Shown here: positions 13,105-26,719 of the stretch, piece after piece
Position numbering within the stretch: the first letter of the stretch is position 1
Layout: each line of letters starts with the position of its first letter
Origin: Salvia splendens
Lineage: Eukaryota > Streptophyta > Magnoliopsida > Lamiales > Lamiaceae
Direction of reading: 5' to 3'
Length of the DNA: 64,000 nucleotides
NCBI RefSeq assembly: GCF_004379255.2
Contig: NC_056039.1
Span: forward strand, 6,020,501-6,084,500
Notes under the pieces: model-generated
Told to the model about the DNA's origin: nothing
Database searches by the model: none
What the model saw: the letters and a program-made list of their open reading frames with translations, nothing else
Program-made: the position numbers and the translations under genes

Positions 13105-13109
13105 TCTTC

Positions 13110-14660
13110 CTAAAACCCTGGAACCAATATCGAGTAATCCGACCAAATAAATTACGCGGCGGAATGGAAAGAAATGAATTGAACTTTGAAGTCGTCGAAT
13201 TGCGAGGAGATTTGATTAGGATCTTATGTTCAAAATTCAAGTACGAGTGGAATTTATAAAATGTTGATCGATTTGGGAATTTCAATCTGGGTATGAATAG
13301 ATACAAAAGATTTCGAATAAATTAATTGGGAAAACAAAATAAAGTGGAAAAGTCGGAATTGGTAGGACGCCCACCACGCTAGAACAAAGATGCTTCTCTC
13401 CTTCTTCCAAATTCGAATCTATTTTTCATTTCAATTTCTTTATTTTAATAGTCGTCAATCAATTCATATTTTTGTTTTTACTCTTTTATTATGAGTAATT
13501 TTTTATTTAATTTTATTAATTCCTATTCGGTCATATACCGATCACTATCAATATATATATACTTTCAAAATAGTGGTGAGATTTTGAATTAATTTTATTC
13601 TGCGGATAACTATGGAGTAGTACTATTTAGATTTACCTAAGTTATTTGTGTTTTTGATTTGACAATTAAAACATTGCAAATAGGTACGGGATATTTCAAT
13701 TGTTAATTGGATGTGAAGGTATTCAAAAATGCCCGCATTTGAAGCAATTTTATCTAAAATAATGGTGAAAATGTGCAAAAGCATCTGAAACTATCAAAAT
13801 GTAAAATCTAAGGACCACAAATAATAATTTGCAAGTATAGATAGATGCGAACTTGTGTTAGTGAAAATATACAGCTTTAAAATGTTCGCTTAGAAAATTT
13901 GCATTTCGAGTAGAAAAATCACTAGTTTGTTTACTTGAGAATTAATAAGTTTCAATTTAAATTGATACAATCTGCGTATTAGGAAAAGTGGATAAATAAA
14001 TTTTACAAAGTCTAAACTAGACAGTGCTGAAACCAATAATCAAGCTATGATATCAAACTATTCCACAAAGTATCCAATCTAATGGCAATGAACATACAAC
14101 TTACGTCAGTTAACCTAATTATAACTCTAAGTAATCCTTGGCCAGCCATTAATTATTAATAACCATTTTAACTATTTGAGCTTTAAATCAGTGGATATGT
14201 CATCTTGCAATTTGCATTTAATGACCAATATACATCGTATAATAATAATATGATGATAGGAATAAGCACTTCGCTTGAGTCCGCACACATATTATAAAAG
14301 TACTAATATTAGAACATCATCATGTCACACATCCACTGACCCCCTTAGGTCTAACTTATTTGAATAATCAATTTTGCCATTAAATTTAGGGTTAATAGTG
14401 TTTAGTAAATTCTGATTTGTATCATCAACTTATTAGTTATTACGCCTTGTAGCGAATTTCCCTTGAGTTTAATTTTCAATTTTCGTGAAACCCGATAATG
14501 ACTTGACCATTCTTCCTAAACCTGTAAACCAATGTCAACAAGGGCCAACTGAATTATCCATCTTAATTTTATGACAATACCATCTCCTTGTTCAACAAAG
14601 TTAGAAATTTCACTGATCAATGACATTTCCAGGCAAGCCAAATTCATATACATTGAAAAG
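13110..14660. other. Intergenic DNA between the OEP61-like and KIN-12 genes
   Basis: Positions 13110 to about 13420 hold the OEP61 leader and core promoter (pyrimidine-rich on the minus strand near 13390-13415). From 13440 to 14600 the DNA is AT-rich, with no reading frame or transposon end that I can recognise. The last part is presumably 3' UTR of the kinesin gene. Confidence 0.5.
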
Positions 14661-14668
14661 GAAGTTCA

Positions 14669-17600
14669 TTAACACAGATGTTGAAGCAAAGAGTTCAACT
14701 CTACAACTGATGTTTGTAAACTATCAAGAGCTGCCTCCACCTTATCCGACACTAAGCATGTGTCGCACGACATGGCTTCAACCAGCTCTGTCTTTCTTCG
14801 TGTTACTTCATCTTTTGCCATCTGCAAACCTTCTACTTCTCTTGCTTCTCTCAACAGCTCCTCGTGCGCGATTTTGATCTCTTCTTCTTTCAGTTCTGCT
14901 TCAAAAACACTCTGATGGTACTCGACTACTATGCTTTCGAGTTCATGTTTACCATTTTCTTTAACCTCCACAAGCATTTCTTTCTCCCGAAGAGAGTTTT
15001 GAAGTTTGAGGTTCATTTCATCAACAGCGAGCTTTTCTTTCTGCAATTCAGCTTCAAGCGTCTGTATTTCACTCTCCACCTTGGCCAGCTTGCTGTTCAT
15101 AGCCTCGCATTCCTTCCTTACATCGCTCAGCTTTTCTCTGTTGAGTTTCATTTGATTTTGCAAATTTGTCTTCTCTTCCTCAGATTTGAGCAAAGCAGTG
15201 GCTTTGCCTGTCACTTGCCAATTTCTGTTAGAGAGGTCATTTGCTGGTTTCTCAACATTATCTATTGCAAAGAGAACTCTCTCACTTTCCAGTTTCTGAT
15301 TTTCCTCATCCACTTTCTGTTTCAAGTTTTCTCTGATGCTTCTCAGTTCATTCTCAGTTTGCTTCATATGTGAAAGGGCGTTGGCTAGTTCCCGCCTGGA
15401 TGTCTGAAGGCTGGCTAACTCCTCTTTTCTTCGACTAAGATGTTGTGTAGAAACCTCCAGTCTTGAACGTGCCATAGCCTCACGCTGTTCAAAGTAACTC
15501 AGTGAAGAAGAGAAGTTCGTCAAAGAGTGCTTCAAGGCCAGCAATTTCTTGTGAGCCAGTTCTTCTCTCTCATGCAGCTTTGATGAGAGTACTTGTAGGT
15601 GTTGACACTCCTGTTGTTTAGCCTGCTTACCGCATTCCAGTTTCCCAATTTGTGTTGCAAGAGTGTCAACTTCAATCATTGCTTTCTCAAATGAGCCAAA
15701 AGTTCTTACTGCTTCAGCAGAGTACAAAAGCTTTTCTCGTGATTCAGCAAGCTTCATACTTATCGACCTCAGATCTTCACACACATGCATTGGGAATGTA
15801 TTAGGTAAGTTTTCCTGCATTTCCAAATCAGTTCCAGCAGTTGGATTCCCAGTGCTCATGCAATTTGATTCTTCAAATCCCAACATACAACTTTCTGCTT
15901 GTTCTTCAAGTTTTCTTGGCTCATCTGTTTCCATTTCGTCCTGCTCAATTGGTTCTGCATCATAATTCTTCCTAACTTCTTCATATGACACTGTATTTGC
16001 TTCATTTGAGTCGTGCAGTGGTGGGTCTATGAAACATAGGTTATGCTCATCCTGCACTTGCACTTCATATAAGCATGATTCTACATCAAGGTCCGCATAT
16101 ACATTATCTGCATTTAGCTCATTGGACTCCACTTCCTTTAGCTCGTGTACATTCTCAAGAAAACCTGAAGCTGAGCAAAAACTAAGACGTTGACCTTTAT
16201 CAACTTCAACAAGCTTTTCTGGAAAGCTATCATCTCCTTCACCATCTGCATGCTTCACCTGACCAGTAGCAATTACTTTTTTCAGGTCATCTCTCTCTAG
16301 CATTGCATTCTCGTATAGACTCAAAAGCTTATCATTTTCTTCATGCATTTCTGTAAGTTGACATTTTAGCTTTTCAAACTCTGCCTCTATCTCCACTCCC
16401 CTGGTCTCGTCTACTTTAGCAGTGTTATCACTGTGATCTTCTGTGGTATCTTGCCAAGGGATTTCAGAACCATCAGAGCTCTTTGTAGGGTTTTCTGCAA
16501 CTGCCTTTTCATACAGGTCAATCAGTTTATTGTTATCATCAATCAACACCTTGAGCTTCATCTTCAATTCATCATTTTCTTTGGACAAGAAAATTGCCAT
16601 TTCATGTGCTTCTGCTTCTCTTTCGCTGGCTGCTCCAATGGCATCAACCATTGTTTTTAGTTCTATTTGATCACTTACACCCATATTCACGAGAACTCTA
16701 GTTTCTTGTTTCTGCGCCTCAGCTATGGCTTCTTTTGACAATTGCTCGGCCTTGAGCTCTTTAACCAACTCATCAACATTCCTGCCAAATTGTCCATATG
16801 TTAAAACGCATAACTATTCAGGTCCATTGCACAGGATGCCTATATTTGACCTTAAGAAATTCTAAGTTTTCAAAGATCTGAATCAGCAGAAGCCATGACC
16901 AAATCATTGAAAAAGTTGTTGGGTCTATTAAAAGGTGTCCTTACCTTTCTAACTTTTCTTTCTCACCAACAAGGAAGTCAATTTTTCGGTGAAGTCCGTC
17001 AATCTCTGATTGGTTTTGAATGGCCTGATAGAACAAAAAAATTAGTTGACAAGATTTAATTTAGGTAAACTAGTCATAAATAGGAAGGGGGTTGAGGAAG
17101 AAGATAGAGAAGACATATATAAACTATGCTACCTGCATGCGCAAGAACTCATTCTCTTCACTCATTGATGTGCGCCAAGGTGATGCTGATTCCTGCAAAA
17201 GAGAAAACTTACATAAGTAACAAAATCTCCTGACTAACTTTATTTGAATGCCGTTCAGAAAATTCTTAGAGCTGATCAACTATGTCTACGTGCACGCAAT
17301 GTGACAGGTACATAAGTATATCAGAGAAACCTTCTTGCATTACCTTATTGGAAGTCAAAAAGTTATTAGCATTGGGAGTGCCCAATACTGAATCATTGAT
17401 TTCATTCTGTTCCATCAATAAGAGCCATTGTTTAGCTTAAAAAGTAGCATATTTTAAAACTTATACTAAAAAACTCACGTAAAAGAAGATAAGCACCTGA
17501 CTGTTAGTGCAGTCCGACTCATGCATAAGCTTCCAATCAAGAGCTTCTCGCAGCTGCATAAAGCACAAATTTATAAATTGATAATTGGTGATGTGAGCTA

Positions 17601-20600
17601 ATTTCAGATCCTAGACAGCAGGAGGAGATGATAAAAAGCTGCAAGACATTACCTCTTTCTCTAGTACTGTAATCTGTTCATGAAGTCTTTCCCGTTCACC
17701 TTCCTCACAAAATGACTTTAGTCTGAATATACCAAATATTATACCAGATTTGATTAGCAAATAATTAGTAATAAAAGGATGCATATACCTAGAAAGAGAA
17801 AACACAAATACAAAGCAGCTACTTGAACTGAAGTAGTTATGACATGCCAACAATATATCCCTATCAAACATGAGAGACATAAGAAACAAACTGGAAACTC
17901 TTGCCTTCTGATCTCTTCTTTCAGTCGCAGATTCTCCATAGCAAATCTTGTTACCTCCTGGTTACGGTCTACCTGAGCATGCAAGACCTCTATTACCTTT
18001 AAATGCTCTTCTCTTTCTTTGAGTAAGTGAGTCTCAGCAGATATCTTTCCAGAAGCAACACATTCTAGTCTCTTTATTTGAGCTTCTCGAAATTTCAACC
18101 TCATCTTCAGACCTTGAACCTCATCTTCTCTTTGTTTGGCCTGATGACGCAAAATGGTCATAAACTCAAAAAGGATTAGGTACACCGTACACATTCCTCA
18201 AACTGATATCAGATATTAGATTTAGAAGGGGAGTTTCTTTTATTCCTTTGCATAATTTCAGGTAGCGCAGATGAAGTAAAAATGGATGCAGCAAAAATTT
18301 CCTTATTACACACATAAAATTTGTAACTGTAATTTTCATTTGTCATAGTTGACAACATGGTGCTCTTAAAGACTACCAAACCAACAAATTTATGCACAGC
18401 AATTTTCCACATTATTAGACTCAACCTTTCTAATCATTAGTGTTCTTATAAATATCCTACAGATGCTAAACAAAATTATTTATTTTGGACGTTATGAAAG
18501 AAATATATTAACATTTCCATTCACCTTGCTCCTCAATTGTGTTGTGTGAAATAATTGGATATGTCAATTATCATTTTAAAATCCATCACCACAATAGATT
18601 TTACTAGACAACATGTTTAAGAAAAATAACAGAGTCACAGACACAATTTGCTATTTAGTGAACAATAATATCAACAAAGAAACTTAGCATTTTGTGTTTA
18701 TCATTTGGAACAGTACTAGAATTGACAGATATGATCATTGGGGTCGAGGAATAAACAAGCTGTACTTCATTCCTGTATGCTCAAATCTTCTTCACAAGTA
18801 AGCATTCAATTTTCTAACTATCAATACTTTCCCTAGCATTTGTTTAAGAGCTTCCTCGTGGCAAGAATTCAATCTACTCGTTAAGATCAAATTTATGGAG
18901 TACTCCATCCGTCCCCCATTAATTGGCATCAATTTCCTTTTTCGTCCGTCCCAAATTAATTGGCACCCTTACTTTTTTCTACTTTTGGTAATGGGCCCCA
19001 CATTCTACTAATTCATTCCGCTAACATTTTATTATTAAATTAATATGTATAAAAGTAGGACCCACATTCAACTAACTATTTCCACCCACTTTCAACTGCA
19101 TTTCTTAAAACTCGTGCCAAGTCAACCGGTGCCAATTAATGGGGGAAGGAGGGAGTATGATAAAATATGGAACTGAAAGTGTCAGATGGGAATTACCAGC
19201 CGCAGAGCTGCTTGATTTTCTTCAGCCAAGGACCGCAGCGCAGTGTCCTTGTCATTTTCCCTCTGAAGAGCTCCGACAAGAGCAACTTCATACTCCTTTT
19301 TCTGAAGCAATAAAGAGGAAATTAAGTTAGAAAGAGCAACCATGCAAAATTCTCATTCTCGTAGTGGAGACATTTAAACCTACATGTGACATCTTTTTCT
19401 GTGATACAATTGGACTGGAAAATCCTTGTTGCCCATCCCATTTAAAGGTTCCTGGAGATCCTGGAAATGTTATTGATAGAGCATCTCCATCCTGGCTTTC
19501 AGCTCCACCATTTACTAGGCCCCTCAAACGAGATACTTCTTTCTAAAATTTGCATATACCAAAATTACTAATAATGAAAATTGGAAATTACAGGGTATGC
19601 AAATACAAAATAGTCATTGCAGGAAATAGAACAAATACAATGGGATTAAACCTTTTATAGATTAATATGTAATAGAATCTACATATAGAGTTAGTTCAAC
19701 TGTTTACAGCACTCAAATGATAGAGATTTCACGAAGAGAACTATTGGTTTGTCCGTGTGCATGTGTATGCCAGAGATAATGTGATAACGTTAATTAGTTA
19801 TGAAATTTTGTTGTTACCTTGAGGTTCTGGTTTTCAATCCTAAGAGCCAGCACATCACCAGAAGCATCTTCATTAACAATAGCCTAGTGTGGTAACAAAA
19901 TGGAGAATTAGCAAAAGCCAGTATAGTACTCATGTACTAGCAACACTGACACTAATAAAGAATATAACATTAACATCAATGAGCATAATAACAGTAATAA
20001 GCTTAAATGTATACAGCATTAGCAACATTCAAAGACAGCTTTTCATGATCCTCCATCAGTATAAGATTATGTGATTTTGATGAGGAAAGCTACTTACATG
20101 ATTTTTTATAAATTTGGCACGTTGGGCAAACTTTAATGTGCTCAAAGTTTCTAGCGAGCAGCTGCAAGGGGACAGATTTATGTGAATTTGAATTTGTACA
20201 GTAACTTAAACGGAGTAGGAACTACTGGGAAAATGAAAATTATATATTTTGGAGAAAAGTAAGTATATCCATACACATTTTGCTTAATAGTTCAGATCAA
20301 GAAAATTTTACCTAGTCGAGGGACTAATGTTTGCAATGATTATTGTCTTTGCATTTCCCCCCAGAGAATCCTGCATAATATTAATTAAAAACAGAAATAA
20401 GGCTCATAAGTATCGTACCAAAAACAATCCAGTTACACATCGATCAGTGAGCATAACACATGGATTTTCTGATTATTTTCTCACACATACAAGAACAGCA
20501 CTTATGCACTGTATATATTTAAACCCAAATATAGCTTCTTCATGATCTAAAATAGAATCATCAACCTGAAGCAAAAAGGTGAGCTTGGAATCCCTGTAAG

Positions 20601-23600
20601 GAACATGAGGTGTCCTCCCATTGGATATGCTCACGAGATTCATTATCACGAGTCTGCATATTAGATATACATCCATTCTCAGTTTGTAGCCCATAGGCAA
20701 AGCATAAAACTAAGATAGTTCAACATAGCACCAAAAGCAAACATACCCTAAAGTAGAAAGAGACTTGTTGATATTAGTAGCTTCCTTCAAACGTTCACCT
20801 TCTGCACCAGAGCTCTTTTGCCTGTAGTTGAAGCAAAGAATGTGAGATCAACATAGAGTTATTTCTGAAGCGGCATGATTGACCTCAGTCTATAAATTTC
20901 ACCCTCTGTTTCTCCCACGTAGTTTCAGTTTACCTTTCAGATCCAGCTAAATCCACAAGATTAAGACGAGCAAACCGGTGATGAGTTACCCCCTCAGACT
21001 CCCACTGGAAGAAAGAATGTGTTAATAGTTCAATATAGAAGTTTGAGGTCACAATCGTACTATCCAAAAAAAAGTTTGACAAAAAGAAACAAAGAGTTAT
21101 TTTTTCACCTTACTCTCTATGGCGCATGTGAATACACTATGAGAACGACTACTAGCATGGTTCATGTTTGTTGCAGCTACCTTTCTGTTGACTGAACCCT
21201 GAAAGTATAACATTGACAAATGAATAGTAAGAATTTTTAGAATTAGAATGGACATCATGTGCTAGGGTTCATCAGGTGACAAATCAATTTTAGTCTGCAT
21301 ACGAGACCTCCAAATCCTTCAATCTTATTATTTCATGATCATGATAGATTATCTAAACCAAACTCATGGTCTGGTTATACTATAAAATATGGAAGCAGTA
21401 TATCAATGAAGGCAAATTCATTTGTCTCGTTCCAGTCATGCATATATGGCCATTTTGTTAATAATGTACTAACAATCTATATTGCTTCTGCATCTTTCAA
21501 GTAAATATAAACTGCATATAAAGGCCATTTTTGAAACATGAAAGAAATAGCAAGTCATGAATAAAGGAAATCATACCTGAATGAGTTGTTGGATAACATC
21601 ACGAGCACTCGTGACTTCTACCTCAGTGACATTTTCTACATAGATACCTTTATTAGTGTCTTCTCTTATCTGCAAAAACCATGTAACGAGTTCAATCAGC
21701 TAAATCATTTATATTCGCAAGAAAAAAGGACCATAGAGCTCAGAGCCTATCCAATGCAGATTTTGGAAATTCAAGAGCATGAATCTGCAGGCTGCCCGGG
21801 AAGATTACAGTAAATTTCTGAGGGCTAGTCTCATAAATCCACATTTTCACATATCTTAACTCTTTAGTGATAAACTAAAGTATGTGGTTTAGAATGCGCT
21901 TAAATTTCTGACAGTTCTAAGAGGTTGAATTGTTACAAGCACAACTAGTATGGCCTAATTTATCAAATTCTTGGGACCACTGTAGGTGTACTGGTGTACA
22001 TTCTTTATCCAACAAAAATGATAAGTCTCAGCAGGCACCTGTTTCTCAAAATGTGATACAAAGATAGAATAAGTAACAAGTACAATCCATATTTCATGTG
22101 AAGAATTGTGATTGATACCTGTAAATTAGAAGATGAGGGATCCAAAAGATCAAGAATCTGTTCGTTGTAGATTTCTATGAAAGAACATCTACAAGTAAAT
22201 TTTATTTTTTCCTCCCTTCGAGCATCTTTATCCTGTGACATATAGAGTGACTAAAAGATGAATTTGACTGTGGCATGTTATATGACAGATACAGACAAGT
22301 AATAAGCTAGACCAATCAACATTAGCAATGAAAGGCAAGAGCTTGCAAAATGAACCGAGTTGGGCAACTTTAAGACAATGTTGTGGGCTCCCTCAAGTAG
22401 AATCTAACCATAAAAATATTATTGAATTTTTTGGCTCCACTGGCTGATTTCTCGTAGATAAATTTCAATCCGAAAAAGTAGATAATTTTATAGAAAATAC
22501 AGTAATGGCGTTAGTTCTACTTCTTTTTTTTCAACATAAATATTATGATCATAGGATAACCATACCTTTTGAATTCTGGAGAACAAGTACTCAAAAACTC
22601 TCGGTGTCATCCCACAGTTAACACTGTGTCTCCTAGTACCTCCCTCGATGTCTCCCAGCATTGTATGAGTTTTGCCACTTCCAGTCTATATCATCAAAAG
22701 TGAATGGGAAAATAAGGAAAGTTACCTAGTATACGACCATACGCATTTCCAAAATTATAGAACATTAAGAATGGCAGCAATTAATGTAGAGATTTATATG
22801 CTTCTCCAAAGCCTACATAAAAGTGCCAAATTGTACCAAAGGCAAATAATATTAGAATGCTAAAAGACACGGTAAAACTTACTTGTCCATAAGCAAACAT
22901 GCAGCTGTTATATCCTAGCATGCAATTTTCCACCATTGGAATCCCAGCAACTTTAAACAGCATTTCCTGTTTAAGGAACGATAACATGAAATACGAGATA
23001 AATAAAACCTTATTTATGAAAATCAAATACGCAACAGTGCAAAATACCTGGCTAACACTTTCATCTGCAACAATGTCAAATGTAAATCGGGATTCTGGAT
23101 GTCCCGTCCATGTAATTGTCTGGGAGCTATCCTGCCTAACACATCTGTTAGAGCCTTGAACAGATATCTCAGAGCTGCTCAAAGGCCGCAACCGAATAAT
23201 AACCTGCAAATCACCAAATTGATAGTCACTGCACCTTTTATCATTGTCAAATTTACGTAGACTTCCAAGAGACTTATGCCTGAAATTTTCATAAATCGCG
23301 CATCACAGTAATCGAATTAAGAGCAAGTAACCTATTCAGCTCAATGCTATAGTGTAATCCGAAAGCCTAACCTAATTGATAGAAATTAAGAGAAATGTAC
23401 CTGAACATTGTGGTCCTTCCAAAAGTTAGGGTCGAGACCGAACTCGAAACTGCGTGCAGTAGCGGGGGCGGCCGAGGTGGTTTCTCCATCGTCGGATACA
23501 TTATTATCTCTGTGAGCTGATCTGAGAGTCAGATCTGGAGTGTTGGCGGAGTTCTTCATGACGGGGGTTGCCGAGTCGGCCAATTCGGGGTGGTGAATTT

Positions 23601-23667
23601 GGCCATAACCAAAGCGCGACCTAAAAGCGGACATAGCGGATTCGGTGTTGGAGGAGAACAGCGGCAT
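14669..23667 (-). CDS. Kinesin-12 family motor protein (KIN-12)
   Basis: Twenty-two exons join in frame to 1429 residues: 23667-23401, 23203-23048, 22966-22883, 22685-22566, 22232-22119, 21669-21577, 21198-21109, 21004-20934, 20821-20747, 20653-20566, 20370-20312, 20161-20098, 19883-19818, 19542-19384, 19301-19197, 18140-17905, 17722-17653, 17553-17497, 17406-17344, 17192-17133, 17024-16945, 16781-14669. The N-terminal motor (about residues 88-430) has VIIRLRPLS, the P-loop TGSGKTHTM at 170, switch I around NHASSRSHSVF, switch II LVDLAGSER and the VPYRDSKLTFLLQ block. The rest is a long coiled coil, mostly in the 2.1-kb last exon. Plant kinesin-12s act in phragmoplast organisation, division-plane guidance or nuclear and spindle microtubule work. 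The short N-terminal head before the motor (MPLFSSNTESAMSAFRSRFG) points to the KIN-12E/F side rather than POK1/2, but that is memory-based. The intron after 17905 uses a GC donor. Confidence 0.93.
18903..19155. mobile_element. Stowaway-type MITE in a KIN-12 intron
   Basis: The 253-bp element has terminal inverted repeats (left CTCCATCCGTCCCCCATTAA; the right end matches in reverse, ending AAGGAGGGAG) and is bounded by TA on both sides (18901-18902, 19156-19157). These are the hallmarks of Tc1/mariner-derived Stowaway MITEs. It lies in the intron between exons 15 and 16 and does not touch splice sites. The only exon frames nearby are those of the kinesin. Confidence 0.88.
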
Positions 23668-23719
23668 TTTGGGGGCTCCAGCGGATGTGATGAAGAGAAA
23701 TGAGTTTGATGAGATAGAG

Positions 23720-25165
23720 AGAGTGAATAAGAGAGAGAGGCGAAGTGGAGACCGTTGAAGAGTTTGAAATATTTTGAATTTGAGAGCGTGGAGCCAATGT
23801 AGAAGATTGCAGGATAGGAATATCAGATTTTCATTTATTTATATAAGTGTTAATTACAATTTACAACTAATAAACCGACCTTTTACGAATTTCTTGAGAG
23901 GTATGACAACTTTTATGAAGTACGTATCGATTTTAAAATTATTACCGAATCAAATTTTCAAAATTTTGAAATTTTTAAATGTTGATCAACTAATACCTGT
24001 CAAGCTTCCATAAAGAGAACGATCTCTACACATATAAAAGACTCCAATTTTTCTCCTATTCCTTTTTCAAATATTATGGTCTATTCATAACGCAAATCGC
24101 AGTCGTCAGCTATTGAAGTCTTATTGCAACTCGAGAATTGAGGTGATCGCTGTCATTTTAGCCGCAACCTATGTTGAACGTCATGTTGTGCGCACAATCA
24201 CAAAAGTTTTTTATATTTTTATACTTTTAATATTAATACATTTTTATCTTTATAACTCATTTCATCATCCATTATTTCCTTCTTGTTCCATATCATCTTT
24301 CTATTTTTCCATAGTTTTTGGAAATAGATAACAAACTTGTTGGTCCATCAATGCACTTTATGACTTTGGCGGCTCAAAATGTTTTCTTCACGTATTATGT
24401 TGGAATGAGATGAGATCAGAATAATGCAACAACGTGGCACCACAACTAAGGTATCAACCGATGCTCCCGAATATGGGGACCCCGGATACACATGGTTCCG
24501 GAATCAACCACCAGGGTGCAACCGCTACTCCCCTGGACGAATGCACATAGTGAAGACAACAGGGTTTAGGTCTTCTTCTAGGCTGAGTTTGTTTGAGATT
24601 AAATCTCTTTTATTACATTTTCAAATTATATTTCTAATGAACTTCACAAATAAATAAAGAAAAAATGCGGTTAATTAAAGTCAAACTCGAACCAGTTCAA
24701 TAATCTTCCGTAGAGATGCGAAACTAAAAATGCTTTACATCTTTGAAGACACAAAATGAAAACGCGTTTTTGAGGGCATGCACATAGGCGTTTGGTGATT
24801 TATATCAGCAACATAAGTCACCTATCTAATCATATATTTCATTCATCATACTCAAAGTGACACATTTTCCTTTTTTTGGATGTCTTACTTTAATTGACAC
24901 ATTTCTTAAACTGGAAAAGCAATATCTCTACTCTATTATCTCACATGTTTTACTGTCTCTCTACTCGATTCACAAAACAAAACTACATAAAAAATGACAA
25001 AAAAGTAATGTTTCACCTAAAATAGGATGCAGGGAATACACTCTTCTAACCAAAGCATAGAATTGAAACACAATTTCATTTATCACATTAAACAATGCAA
25101 CATCAAATCGCACATGAAAGTACGAACAACAACCAACGACAAAGTGATTATGAAAGGCATAGGAA
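23720..25165. other. Intergenic DNA between the KIN-12 and CXE15-like genes
   Basis: The first about 100 bp is GA-rich and is the probable KIN-12 leader and promoter. Positions 24424-24570 form a GC-richer island with a 77-codon frame that I do not recognise. Positions 24870-25040 look like a decayed Stowaway-type MITE (right end near AGGATGCAGGGAATA). No supported gene is present. Confidence 0.45.
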
Positions 25166-25173
25166 ATAAGTGA

Positions 25174-26713
25174 CTAGAGAGAATTGTGTGCAATGAATTT
25201 GTTGATAAGGAGCATTAGTTGCTGAGATGGGTCTGAGAAAGGATCGATGGTGAAGAAACCATGTTGCTGCCCTTCAAACTCCACATATTCTATCTTCTTT
25301 CCCCATTTCTTTAACCTATTTGCATACTCCACTGCTCTATCCCGCAGCAGATCGCAGCCCCCAACAATTATTAGGATTGGGCCCAGATCCACTGTTTCAA
25401 GATTTGGGCTGTTGGGCCCAAATGGATTCACTAGTGGATGATCTGTTGTTTCTCCAACTGGGATTGACAATCTCCAAAACCTATTCACATTATACATTTT
25501 GAAATCATCACATATTGATTGTAGTGTAAATTGACAAATAAATTACTATAGATGGATAAATTATAGTCAATCCCACACTTTCAAGATCTAAAAATTACTA
25601 GTATATCACGAAAGATGAAAATTTCACAATCATCTTATCTGCCCCCTTTCCGACAAAATATGCAATGACATGGCAGAGCCAATTTTAAACACGTTACCCA
25701 CCATATAAACATATATCACCTTGAAGAAGTGAGCTAACAAAGTCATAACTCTTCTATAGGCTTAAAACCAATTGTCACATCATCACATATTATGGCGGAA
25801 ATAAGGCGGATTAGATAATTGCAAAATTTTCGTCTTTTGTGACTTAATTTCAAGATTTTGAAAAGTGTGCGATGAACCAGAATTTGAGCATCTATCCTGA
25901 TTTATTTGGCAATTTGTGGTCATTGTATTAAAAATATAAATCATGTTTGACTTTAAATGTTACCTTCAATGATTAAATTTCCTAAAAATAGTAAGTTCCA
26001 ATTTAAAAAAAAATAACAGACCTGTCAATGAACTCAAGGTTAAGGAATGCATCCTTTGGTCCATTAGCCTCAAACTCAGTCCTCACAGTCCCACCAAAAA
26101 ATGGAGCCAAATACACATATCCTCTCACTTGGACAGGACCCAGCCACCCTAACTCGGCTCCGACCCGAACGGCTAAGTGGTGCGCAATGTTCCCACCGGC
26201 CGAGTCACCTGAGATGAATACGCGGCTGAAGTCCACCACGTCCGTGAGCCATGTATCCGGCTCCTCAGCCGTGGCTTGGGCCCGGAGCCACTCCAGGGAC
26301 GAGTAGCCGTCCTCGATGGCCGCAGGGAGCCGGTTCTCAGGGGCCAGCCGATAGTCCGGTGCGACGACTACGGCCTGGAGCTGGGAAGCCAGCCCCAAGC
26401 AGTAGTTCTGGCAATTGGGCCATGTCCGGGAGCCGATGCAGAAGCCGCCGCCGTGGATGTAGTAGAAGATCGGGAGCTTGGGCGAGGATGGGTTAGCCGG
26501 CTTGTAGAGGCGGAGCTGGAGGCTGTGGGCTTGGTCGAAGACGACATCCTTCCATAGCACGGAGCCGTCATCTCGCACAGCCACGTGGAAGCTCGGGTTT
26601 TCGGAGCGCCATATGGAGCCATCGCTGTAGACTCGAAGAACGCCGCGGCACTCCTCCACTTCATAGAATGGAGGAGCGCCTGTGGTGGCGGAGGCAGTGT
26701 TTCCCCCACTCAT
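25174..26713 (-). CDS. CXE15: Alpha/beta-hydrolase carboxylesterase, CXE15-like
   Basis: Two exons (26713-26022 and 25480-25174) join in frame to 332 residues, the usual size for plant carboxylesterases of the GID1/HSR203J family. The oxyanion-hole motif HGGG is at 87-90. The nucleophile serine is in GDSAGG (Ser171), with the acid Asp274 in GGCDLLRD and His304 in GQQHGF, so the triad is complete. The phrases GVLRVYSDGSIWR, GSRTWPNCQNYC, RGYVYLAPFFGG and FWRLSIPVGE resemble Arabidopsis CXE15, reported to hydrolyse strigolactones, and tobacco HSR203J. Its His in HGGG (rather than the GID1 receptor variant) fits a real esterase. Exon 1 is noticeably more GC-rich than surrounding genes. The substrate is inferred; the fold and catalytic competence are directly visible. 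The single intron (25481-26021) is AT-rich with GT-AG ends. Confidence 0.92.
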
Positions 26714-26719
26714 AGATTA

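Noticed and set aside
14864..15373. 169-codon plus-strand frame
   Set aside because: Antisense shadow of the kinesin coiled-coil exon; the Phe/Leu-rich composition mirrors its Glu/Lys codons.
19818..19883. Suspected frameshift in KIN-12 exon 13
   Set aside because: Recounting gave exactly 66 nt (AIVNEDASGDVLAL in frame), so the exon is intact.
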